Shown piece by piece: positions 1 through 5,952 of a DNA stretch of 64,000 nucleotides. Position 1 is the stretch's first letter; each line of letters starts with the position of its first letter. The DNA is from Pseudomonas sp. St316 (GTDB lineage: Bacteria; Pseudomonadota; Gammaproteobacteria; Pseudomonadales; Pseudomonadaceae). Where the stretch lies: the NCBI RefSeq assembly GCF_018325905.1, contig NZ_AP021901.1, forward strand, positions 5,791,001 to 5,855,000, read 5' to 3'. The notes under the pieces were generated by a model. That model made no database searches, was not told where the DNA came from, and was given only the letters and a program-made list of their open reading frames with translations. Position numbers and translations under genes: made by a program.

Positions 1-197
1 ACGTCCTCTTCGAAACCGCCGACTACCGCATCCGCACCGTGACTCAATTGCTGGAAAACATCGCGTTCCGCTCGGACATCAGCTCCGACACGCTGGTGCT
101 TTCCGACTTTTGCAAAATGCTGACGATATCGCGGCGCGATGGGTGTGATGTGATGGATGTGCTGGGTAGACGATTGCGGGCGCAGGCGGTTGAATGA
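1..197 (+). CDS. 3' end of an unidentified small protein (partial)
   Basis: An open frame enters from the left edge (first full codon at 3) and stops with TGA at 195-197, giving about 64 C-terminal residues (VLFETADYRIRTVTQLLENI..., ending RLRAQAVE). Codon use is ordinary for Pseudomonas and a strong terminator follows directly, which supports a real gene end. I do not recognise the family. The fragment is mostly helical-looking with no membrane segment or catalytic motif. The N-terminus lies outside the window, so the function is left open. Confidence 0.6.
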   Translation, partial: VLFETADYRIRTVTQLLENIAFRSDISSDTLVLSDFCKMLTISRRDGCDVMDVLGRRLRAQAVE

Positions 198-203
198 AAG
201 AGA

Positions 204-230
204 CGGGCGACCTTGGGTCGCCCGCTTGAC
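204..230 (+). terminator. Intrinsic terminator after the left-edge gene
   Basis: A perfect 9-bp stem (cgggcgacc at 204-212 with ggtcgcccg at 216-224) and a 3-nt loop start seven bases after the stop codon. The T tract behind it is weak. It probably ends transcription of the partial gene. Confidence 0.7.
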
Positions 231-367
231 GTTCCAATAGAAGAGGCACATCCGCCGGCGCCCCAGCCAATGGTTCTCCGGATACACTGGGCCCGCGTCA
301 CGAGCCCAAATCTACTCACATTCAGTTCATGGATCGAATGAAAACATATCTCACAATTCCGATAGGA

Positions 368-434
368 AAAACGGGGGACAGACCACGTTTCCTCTACTCC
401 TCATACTTCCAGAAACCGTGGTCTGTCCCCGTTT
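368..434. repeat. Palindromic 67-bp element (copy A, divergent)
   Basis: Inverted arms of about 22 bp (left aaacgggggacagaccac, right gtggtctgtccccgttt) flank a short centre. It shares the ggggacag/ctgtcccc core with copies B, C and D further right but has a different inner arm (accacg instead of tttatt). It lies in the gene-free stretch 198-522, which otherwise holds only the terminator at 204-230 and the start region of the next gene. Confidence 0.7.
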
Positions 435-522
435 CCTCCAGGAACAAATTGCGTATAGTCGCGCCCGCCGCCCTTACGGCAATCTGTTTTGGCAGCCCAC
501 TACCTCTGAAGGAGCATGAGTT

Positions 523-960
523 TTGTACAAGAAAATTACAGGGATCGTTTTTCTGCTATTGAGCGGCTGCTCACTGCATCCGTATACCAAGGACGAGCTG
601 CTGAACACTGGCGTAACCAGCCCCGAATACTGCCTGACGCAAGAGCGGGCGGTGGTCGAAGAACGAGTGCAAGGCTACCTGAACCACTGCTTTCACCCGC
701 AAGTGACCGAGCTCACGACAGGTGGGAGACTCGTCAATACCATCCAATTGAAAGTCGACAGCAATGCCGAAAGAAGCGACATGCTGCTATGGGCGCCGAC
801 AATCTACGGCAGCCAGTTCTATATGAACGTGATCGTCTCGGAAAAGAACCCCGCCTGCAAAACCACCATGACGGCCGTAGCCTCAGGCTGGGGATTTGAG
901 CGAAATTTTCCGAAGATCCTGGAAAGCGCGAATGGAGGAGACCCGTGGTGCCCGCTGTAA
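523..960 (+). CDS. Small lipoprotein of unknown function
   Basis: A 145-residue protein with a lipoprotein signal: MYKK, a hydrophobic stretch (ITGIVFLLL), then lipobox LLSGC with Cys at residue 16. The start is read as TTG at 523 because AAGGAG sits at 509-514 with good spacing. The ATG at 516 is in another frame and the signal peptide starts exactly at the TTG. The mature part contains several Cys residues (CLTQE, HCFHP, PACKT, PWCPL) that could form disulphides in the periplasm. I do not recognise a family. It is at the edge of the CDI accessory island, is transcribed away from it, and has no operon partner. Confidence 0.65.
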   Translation: MYKKITGIVFLLLSGCSLHPYTKDELLNTGVTSPEYCLTQERAVVEERVQGYLNHCFHPQVTELTTGGRLVNTIQLKVDSNAERSDMLLWAPTIYGSQFYMNVIVSEKNPACKTTMTAVASGWGFERNFPKILESANGGDPWCPL

Positions 961-1004
961 ACTCGTTGTACGCAACTACGGAACACCCAAGGCGCGGCAG
1001 GACG

Positions 1005-1030
1005 AAGAAGAAGGGGACAGCAAAATAAAC
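1005..1030. repeat. Half copy of the ggggacag element (left flank of the lipoprotein cassette)
   Basis: The sequence gaagaaggggacagcaaaat matches one arm of the palindromic elements B-D. Its inverted counterpart (aaaataaactttcccctttt) lies at 1607-1626, on the far side of the lipoprotein gene at 1100-1543. The two half copies therefore bracket that gene. Confidence 0.5.
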
Positions 1031-1062
1031 CGGCCCATGGTGAGCGATCAACAATCCGGCTT

Positions 1063-1094
1063 TTGTGGCGAGGGAGCTTGCCCCATCGCCACAA
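1063..1094. repeat. REP-like palindrome between convergent genes
   Basis: Arms ttgtggcga (1063-1071) and tcgccacaa (1086-1094) enclose gggagcttgcccca, the usual Pseudomonas REP sequence. It lies between the stops of two convergent lipoprotein genes and may act as a bidirectional transcription or mRNA-end signal. Confidence 0.6.
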
Positions 1095-1099
1095 TGAAA

Positions 1100-1543
1100 T
1101 TATTGGACCGCCTGCCCGGCTGATCCAGATGGCGTCGTTGTGACGGCCGGCTCTATGACTTTCGCGGAACGCCCTGTCTCGACATCGCGAACTTCGTAAT
1201 ACCACCATTTCATCGAAGACACGCCATAAAGACCATAGGTACGGCCACCGACCAAATCCACGGTCATTTCAATTGGACGTGAGTATTCGGTTCCAATAGC
1301 GTACTGAACGGAAAGCTTATGCCTTCCCGCGCCGAGTCGATAGTCGGTTTGGCGGGCTAGCCAATATAGCGATGTATCGTCATCGATCTTGTCTATCGAT
1401 AAATGCTTGTCAAACTGCCGAATTGTCGCGACCTCGTCCCAGGGCTTTCCTTCTGCGCTTTTATGCTCGTAATGAATACATCCGGTCAGTGTGAGGCAAA
1501 ACAAAATCACTGCAATAAATCGTAGAAAAACATCGTGTCGCAT
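1100..1543 (-). CDS. Small lipoprotein of unknown function
   Basis: The start is placed at the ATG at 1543, giving 147 residues. GGAGGG lies a few bases upstream and MRHDVFLRFIAVILFCLTLT leads into lipobox LTGC. The mature protein begins CIHYEHKSAEGKPWDEVATI and contains a run of short beta-like segments (LGAGRHKLSVQY, YSRPIEMTVDLVGGRTYGLY), consistent with a small beta-sandwich envelope lipoprotein. No family is recognised. Half copies of the palindromic repeat at 1005-1030 and 1607-1628 bracket the gene, so it may be a passenger of the cassette array rather than a CDI gene. Confidence 0.65.
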   Translation of the reverse strand: MRHDVFLRFIAVILFCLTLTGCIHYEHKSAEGKPWDEVATIRQFDKHLSIDKIDDDTSLYWLARQTDYRLGAGRHKLSVQYAIGTEYSRPIEMTVDLVGGRTYGLYGVSSMKWWYYEVRDVETGRSAKVIEPAVTTTPSGSAGQAVQ

Positions 1544-1606
1544 CAATGGCCCTCCAAGGCACGTTCTCATCTCGTCTCAGTAAAACAACGAGCCCTTTTT
1601 GCTTCC

Positions 1607-1628
1607 AAAATAAACTTTCCCCTTTTCG
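1607..1628. repeat. Half copy of the ggggacag element (right flank of the lipoprotein cassette)
   Basis: The sequence aaaataaactttcccctttt is a slightly decayed form of the right arm seen in copies B-D, where tctgt replaces ctt. It pairs in inverted orientation with 1005-1030. Confidence 0.5.
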
Positions 1629-1704
1629 TTTTTTTCGTTTAAAACCATGGTCGCTTTCAAGAGCCCCGCCGGCCTCACAAAAACGTGACCTGCCCCCGCC
1701 TTCC

Positions 1705-2334
1705 TCAATTCAACAACCTATCCATCAGGCTCGGCGAACCGATAAATAAAAGCGCCCTTTCACCATCATCAAACTCACCGAGCTTTTTAAAAAGTAGGCC
1801 TTCCCCCTTACTAACAAGATGATAAAAGTCTTGGTCTCGATTCAACTCCCCCGTCCACCCCCTATTGAGAATGGCAGAAACACCAAAGTCCTTAGGCAGC
1901 GCCACGATATAGGAGCAACGCTCTATTTCAAGCACCCTAGCGACAGTGCCTATCGAAGATTTTGAAAAACGTAGCGCTCCAAAAAACTTTACTTTTCCTT
2001 CTGCCTCGACAACATGTTCTTGCGAATCACTGCCGTCTACAATTTCCAGTCCTCTGAACTTCAACGCCCCCCACAATTTTCTATAGCGAATAATTCGGGC
2101 ATCTTGTTGCCATGCAGGGCTACCCAAGAAGATCCATAACTTGTGCTCGGAAAACCTTAGACCAATTAGCTCATAAAGAAAATTCAACACCGAGGCCACG
2201 GACTCGCTTTCCAAACCATTAGTTGCGAATTTGGCAACCGAAAGCACCTCGCCCTCTTTCGCGCCCTCAAGGTTAAACACGTCGTTATCTAAAAAAATAT
2301 TAGTTGCACTAGCAATCTTAATGTCAGTAGTCAT
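1705..2334 (-). CDS. Hypothetical protein, possible orphan CDI immunity protein
   Basis: Start chosen at ATG 2334 (MTTDIKIASATNIFLDNDVF), giving 209 residues. The open frame upstream runs through the repeat element and is not credible. The ribosome-binding site is weak. The protein is soluble, has no signal peptide and contains no motif I can name. It is visibly richer in A+T than cdiA or the housekeeping genes. Its place at the end of a minus-strand train of toxin/immunity cassettes, just downstream of repeat copy B, suggests an orphan immunity gene. That assignment rests on context only. Confidence 0.5.
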   Translation of the reverse strand: MTTDIKIASATNIFLDNDVFNLEGAKEGEVLSVAKFATNGLESESVASVLNFLYELIGLRFSEHKLWIFLGSPAWQQDARIIRYRKLWGALKFRGLEIVDGSDSQEHVVEAEGKVKFFGALRFSKSSIGTVARVLEIERCSYIVALPKDFGVSAILNRGWTGELNRDQDFYHLVSKGEGLLFKKLGEFDDGERALLFIGSPSLMDRLLN

Positions 2335-2348
2335 AGTGATTTCAGAAG

Positions 2349-2421
2349 AAAAGGGGACAGATTTATTTATACCAGCGTTCCTGCCCCCTCGGCGGACCAC
2401 AAAATAAATCTGTCCCCTTTT
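2349..2421. repeat. Palindromic 73-bp element (copy B)
   Basis: Left arm aaaaggggacagatttattt (2349-2368) and inverted right arm aaataaatctgtcccctttt (2402-2421) surround a centre rich in C (cctgccccctcggcggacca). The same layout recurs at 4156-4232 and 5147-5218. Copy B separates the candidate immunity gene at 1705-2334 from the orphan toxin cassette. Confidence 0.8.
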
Positions 2422-2456
2422 CGCTCTGTTCCCTTTTCGCTCTTTCGCTCACGCTC

Positions 2457-2483
2457 CAAAATAAATCTGTCCCCTTTTCGCTC
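2457..2483. repeat. Extra right arm of the palindromic element
   Basis: A second copy of the right arm (aaataaatctgtcccctttt followed by cgctc) stands 36 bp after copy B, with the tandem words cccttttcgctc/tttcgctc in between. This looks like slippage or a second truncated insertion. Confidence 0.6.
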
Positions 2484-2744
2484 AAAACTAACCATTTCCA
2501 AGTAACACCCGGACAACAGAGAAATATCAAAATTATCTGGCAGCACGTACACAAGTCACCGAAATCAAAGCTTAAATTCAACGACGAACTGGCGGTACAG
2601 TATCGGGAACAGAGGAACATGTGTAGTGCGATGAATCAATTTGCGATCCTTTATGGGGACCGCTTCACCAGACCGACCTTGTCATACCATGGTTCGTCAG
2701 GGGACGAGCCGTAATGGCCCGAACACAAAAAGTCTGACACTCCC

Positions 2745-2781
2745 CTTGACGAGACCGACTAATGGGTGCCCCCCCCCCTTT
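2745..2781. repeat. Degenerate copy of the second repeat family
   Basis: The sequence gagaccgactaatgggtgcc followed by a C9+ run and tttcg resembles the end of the 56-bp repeat found at 4565-4620 and 5247-5302. It abuts the 3' end of the DUF3969-like immunity gene. The rest of the 2484-2823 stretch shows no gene I can support. Confidence 0.5.
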
Positions 2782-2823
2782 CGCACCTTTTCGCAGATCT
2801 GCCTCCTTCCCACTATCATTAAT

Positions 2824-3171
2824 CTATTTTAGCTCCACAAAATTCAAGTCAGTATCACGGGATTTGGAGGTCTTCAAAAAACCTAAAAATTTATCCAAAA
2901 GAATTTGCACATTGCTATCAAACTTGGATGGGGCTAGATCGAGCACATCCTCCAACTCACAACAGTTCATTATCAACTCAAAAATCTCGGGCGAAATGCC
3001 TTTCTCTTTCAAAACTCTTGAGCTTCTTGGCGAAAAAATAAGCCGCTCAGCCTCCTCTAACGTCATTGCGCCGCGTTGAACAGACACCAACAAGCCTATC
3101 GACAAAGCAGATATAAACCTAGCTGCCTCTTCGACTTCAAAAACTTCTAACATCAAAGACATATCTTTCAT
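2824..3171 (-). CDS. Orphan CDI immunity protein, DUF3969-like
   Basis: A 115-residue protein whose pattern (EAARFISALSIGLLVSVQRG, then ISPEIFELIMNCCELEDV) resembles the DUF3969 family as I remember it, a small helical family found beside polymorphic toxins. The ATG at 3171 directly abuts the TAA stop (3172-3174) of the reconstructed orphan toxin frame, the usual tight toxin-immunity coupling. It is AT-rich compared with surrounding core genes. The expected role is cytoplasmic binding and neutralisation of the cognate CdiA-CT2 toxin. Family recognition is by eye; the immunity role follows from position. Confidence 0.7.
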   Translation of the reverse strand: MKDMSLMLEVFEVEEAARFISALSIGLLVSVQRGAMTLEEAERLIFSPRSSRVLKEKGISPEIFELIMNCCELEDVLDLAPSKFDSNVQILLDKFLGFLKTSKSRDTDLNFVELK

Positions 3172-4155
3172 TTAGTTATTGCTCCAGCCCGGTTTGGTTT
3201 TAACGTTAAAAACCTTACCACTTTCACTTTGGAAATAATGAACAGACACCCTAGATCCATTTGAGTCATAGCCATCTTTGTAAATTTTTGTCCATTTTCC
3301 AGATTCAACTTGCCGCAGGTCAGCTAGCGCGTCGGTGTTCTTCACGGCATTCTTTGTCGTTCCACCATTTTTTCCCTAAAGCCTTCTGGGTACAGAGGAG
3401 CCTTCTTTATAGATTCATAGACATTCTTTATTCCAGAACCATTAGCACTTCCTGAAACAACCCCAACCTTAACCCCGGTTGTACCACCCTTCCCCCCAGC
3501 CGTCGACGAGAACAAATCCCGATCAGGACTCAACCCATCCGCCGCAAGCTCCGCCAATAGTGCAGGCCCATCGCCTTTTTCAGTGCGCGTCTTCTCAACG
3601 ATGCCGGTGTTGATCGCCCGCTCGTTGCCTTGAGTAATCTCCCAAAGCGCTATCGAGCGACCGAGCCCGGCGCCTCTGCCGTCATGCAGCAATTTCTCAT
3701 TGGCTGGAATCTCATCCACCAGTTGCTCGGTTACTTGCAAACACGCCGACGGGTTGTTCCGGCAGTACTGGCCGAACTCTTTATTGCGAGTCGCGTCGAG
3801 GTTGTTGTAATGGTCCCTGACGGCTTGGCAATCCGCTGGGGACGCGCAGGTGTTGAGTTTCTGTTCCCTTTCGAGCAGCTCGGCATGGAACAGGTAGTTA
3901 AATGTCGTCGCTTTCTCGGCGATCTTCGAGCCTGTATTCAGGTCGCCATCAACCGCAGCTGCGGCCAATAGGCCTGTCAGTTGCGACAGCATCAGCTGCA
4001 GATCTTTGTTTTCACCCGCCACCTTGGCCATACCAGGGATCAGCGCTTCGTTCAAACCGGCGGCGACCGCGCCAGTCTTGAAGTCGCTGCCCGTCAGTTC
4101 AGCCAGCAGGCCACCCATGATCGCGTGGGCAACAATTTTCTGTGGGCCGCCATGG
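3172..4155 (-). pseudogene. Orphan cdiA-CT module (truncated CdiA C-terminus plus toxin 2), frameshifted
   Basis: The minus-strand frame starts at the edge of repeat copy C with GGPQKIVAHAIMGGLLAELT, which matches TPQKIVIHAMVGGLLAEAT of the main cdiA. It follows cdiA through the pretoxin region (FNYLFHAELLEREQKLNTC against YNFLNHLDVLELEVAEKEC). There is no secretion signal or TPS domain, so this is a displaced 3' module. As written, the frame stops at 3342. Adding one A to the A6 run (3368-3373) continues it as NGGTTKNAVKNTDALADLRQ, then GYDSNGSRVSVHYFQSESGK, ending KPGWSNN at 3172, flush against the immunity ATG. The roughly 70-residue terminal domain is a plausible nuclease-type toxin, but I cannot name its family. 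Confidence 0.75.
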
Positions 4156-4232
4156 AAAAAGGGGACAGATTTATTTACGCCCCAATGATCCTATCCCCTC
4201 GGCGCATCACAAAATAAATCCGTCCCCTTTTC
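4156..4232. repeat. Palindromic 77-bp element (copy C)
   Basis: Left arm aaaaaggggacagatttatt (4156-4175) and right arm aaataaatccgtcccctttt (4212-4231, one base different from B and D). Homology between the orphan module and the main cdiA begins right at this element, so it marks a recombination or insertion junction. Confidence 0.8.
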
Positions 4233-4281
4233 CCTGAATGCTGCGCTAAAAAGGCAGATAGCGGCCCTCAACGGCATTCCC

Positions 4282-4485
4282 ATGCACTCATTGTTCGGCT
4301 ACTCCATAACGCCGCAGCCTGCTTCACAGATATTCACACCGGAACCGCAAAAGAACTACCTCATTGAAACGGTGATCGCGGATAACTACCTTATGAAAAT
4401 TTATGAAATTTCCACGACGGGTGAACGCAAAGAGGTGAGTGTGACTGTTGGCGCCGATGAAGATCTAACCCAACCAGCCGGTTGA
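4282..4485 (+). CDS. Possible gene remnant, unidentified
   Basis: A 67-residue plus-strand frame (MHSLFGYSITPQPASQIFTP..., ending EDLTQPAG). The frame stays open upstream of the ATG (NAALKRQIAALNGIP) into the right arm of copy C, as expected for the 3' tail of a larger gene cut by the element. No ribosome-binding site is convincing. The middle (PEPQKNYLIET) recalls a phrase common in FHA-type exoproteins (QKYLIET occurs in the cdiA here), but this is too short to assign. It may be noncoding. Confidence 0.3.
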   Translation: MHSLFGYSITPQPASQIFTPEPQKNYLIETVIADNYLMKIYEISTTGERKEVSVTVGADEDLTQPAG

Positions 4486-4564
4486 AATCTAACTCAGAGA
4501 AAAACGGTATAACGGGCTCAGTCAGGCAGGTTGAAATAAAGGGGAACCCTACAGTTAAAAGCTG

Positions 4565-4620
4565 CAGGGCGAGTTGGCTTTTAGCCTTGACTTGAGACCG
4601 GCTAATGGGTGTCCCCTTTT
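4565..4620. repeat. Second repeat family, 56-bp direct repeat, copy 1
   Basis: Begins cagggcgagttggcttttag and ends ctaatgggtgtcccctttt. It is identical to 5247-5302 except for one base (g for a in the middle). The two copies bracket the orphan immunity gene at 4758-5120 in the same orientation. A shorter related stretch (gcccggtcaatgggagtcc) follows at about 4662-4680. Confidence 0.8.
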
Positions 4621-4757
4621 CGCTCCTTTGCCCCCACCGACGGCTCTAGAACTTGACTTTAGCCCGGTCAATGGGAGTCCGAACAACACCTGTCCGAGTC
4701 GTACCAAAAGTAACGACAGGCGCTGGAGGCAAAACTTCGCCTGTCGCTTTTGCACAA

Positions 4758-5120
4758 CTAATTCACTCTATAGTAACTATAAAGATCTGCATCAGGCCAA
4801 AGCTCATCATATGCGGTCAATGTACTTCGCAGTGCCTCACTGCGAGGATCCTCCGAAGGATTCATCTTTATAATTACAAACTCTTTAATTTCGGGCCACT
4901 GAAGTTCACGCATGCAAAATGCCACAACTTCAAATGGTGAGTTACCAGATACTAAAATAGCTTTAAATTTTTCTACAAAATCCTGTTTATAGTCCGGATG
5001 CTTTTTTACAAACTCCAAAATATTTAACAGTGACATCTCATAGGAAATCTCTTGCTCTTCACCAAAAGCGGCCATCGCCACATCGCAAAGCATATCAAAC
5101 TCTTCAATGACGTCATTCAT
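4758..5120 (-). CDS. Orphan immunity-like protein
   Basis: A 120-residue acidic soluble protein (MNDVIEEFDMLCDVAMAAFG..., with FEVVAFCMRELQWPEIKEFV). The phrase CMRELQWPE recalls small immunity-type proteins that I have seen annotated as hypothetical beside polymorphic toxins. I cannot name a Pfam family. No toxin module is present beside it: direct repeats (4565-4620, 5247-5302) and palindrome D flank it instead. This is the arrangement expected for an immunity gene kept after its toxin was lost. Its A+T content is high. Confidence 0.6.
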   Translation of the reverse strand: MNDVIEEFDMLCDVAMAAFGEEQEISYEMSLLNILEFVKKHPDYKQDFVEKFKAILVSGNSPFEVVAFCMRELQWPEIKEFVIIKMNPSEDPRSEALRSTLTAYDELWPDADLYSYYRVN

Positions 5121-5146
5121 TTCGGTACCCAGGCATCTTTTTTAGA

Positions 5147-5218
5147 AGAGGGGGACAGATTTACTTAAGCAAATCAACGGCCCCGCGCCCTTAGCCCAAA
5201 ATAAATCTGTCCCCTTTT
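5147..5218. repeat. Palindromic 72-bp element (copy D)
   Basis: Left arm agaggggggacagattta-like (gagggggacagatttactt) and right arm aaataaatctgtcccctttt (5199-5218), followed by tandem cccttttcctc words. It sits between the orphan immunity gene and the main cdiI. Confidence 0.75.
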
Positions 5219-5246
5219 CCTCCCTTTTCCTCAGTCCCCTTTTCCT

Positions 5247-5302
5247 CAGGGCGAGTTGGCTTTTAGCCTTAACTTGAGACCGGCTAATGGGTGTCCCCTT
5301 TT
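5247..5302. repeat. Second repeat family, 56-bp direct repeat, copy 2
   Basis: Same sequence and orientation as 4565-4620 with one substitution. It lies just downstream of the main cdiI stop, so each immunity cassette ends with this repeat. Confidence 0.8.
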
Positions 5303-5330
5303 TCTTTGCACCGTTCCATCAATCTAAAAA

Positions 5331-5942
5331 TTAAAGCGCACGACCGAAAATTTCTTGAAAATCATCGACTAAATCACCAAGCTCTATATTAGGATTAAGT
5401 ACAATTAGCTGGTCCTCGGTCACATCTAGCGATGCAAATACTTCCTCAAGTACGGTTGCATCGATATTTTTTTCGTAATAGTCCTCAGCTAGACTCTGAT
5501 AAGCCGCAATACCTCCCACAAAAAAACCTAGCAGTGGATACTCTTTCAGCCCATCCGGCGACGCGCACCACGATGGCTGCTTGATACCTCGCCAAAAAAA
5601 CAGACTAGCATTATCCGTAGAAAACGCTGGCTCAACTTTAAATCGCTGAAACGCCTCGGGCATCGCACTCAAACACTCAGATACATTGGGCAAAGGAGAA
5701 CCACATATAACTTTTCCTGCAACACCGGCATCGGTAAAATGCAAAAAATACTCAGCACCAGAACCGTCCCTCATTGAGCCCATCATTTCTTTCCCCGCCC
5801 CATCCCAATTACAGTTGAATGAGAAATATCTATACTGCCACTCGGGCATTATTATGGCATCCAACAATGCCAGCCCCTGAGCCACATGTTTAACGCGATC
5901 AACTGAAGGCAGTTCATTTATATTTGGAATCGAATTATTCAT
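5331..5942 (-). CDS. cdiI: Probable CdiI immunity protein of the main CDI locus
   Basis: A 203-residue soluble protein starting MNNSIPNINELPSVDRVKHV. The ATG at 5942 lies 10 nt after the stop of the reconstructed CdiA frame (5953-5955), with AGGTG as ribosome-binding site in the gap. No signal peptide or membrane segment is seen, as expected for a cytoplasmic protein that blocks the incoming HNH-type toxin domain. I do not recognise a family in the sequence (WQYRYFSFNCNWDGAGKEMM, DGSGAEYFLHFTDAG). The immunity role is inferred from its position at the end of cdiBA and its low GC, typical of exchangeable CDI cassettes. Confidence 0.7.
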   Translation of the reverse strand: MNNSIPNINELPSVDRVKHVAQGLALLDAIIMPEWQYRYFSFNCNWDGAGKEMMGSMRDGSGAEYFLHFTDAGVAGKVICGSPLPNVSECLSAMPEAFQRFKVEPAFSTDNASLFFWRGIKQPSWCASPDGLKEYPLLGFFVGGIAAYQSLAEDYYEKNIDATVLEEVFASLDVTEDQLIVLNPNIELGDLVDDFQEIFGRAL

Positions 5943-5952
5943 CTAGTAGCAC

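Noticed and set aside
2363..2620. Short minus-strand frame across repeat copy B
   Set aside because: It is composed of translated repeat arms (EKGTDLF units) and has no ribosome-binding site.
4555..4755. 66-codon minus-strand frame over the 56-bp repeat
   Set aside because: Translation of repeat sequence (PLTGLKS/PLAGLKS), not a gene.
2349..5302. Possible CRISPR array from the recurring ggggacag and gagaccggctaatggg words
   Set aside because: Copies are palindromic or paired around genes, irregularly spaced by hundreds of bases, with no spacer array and no cas genes.
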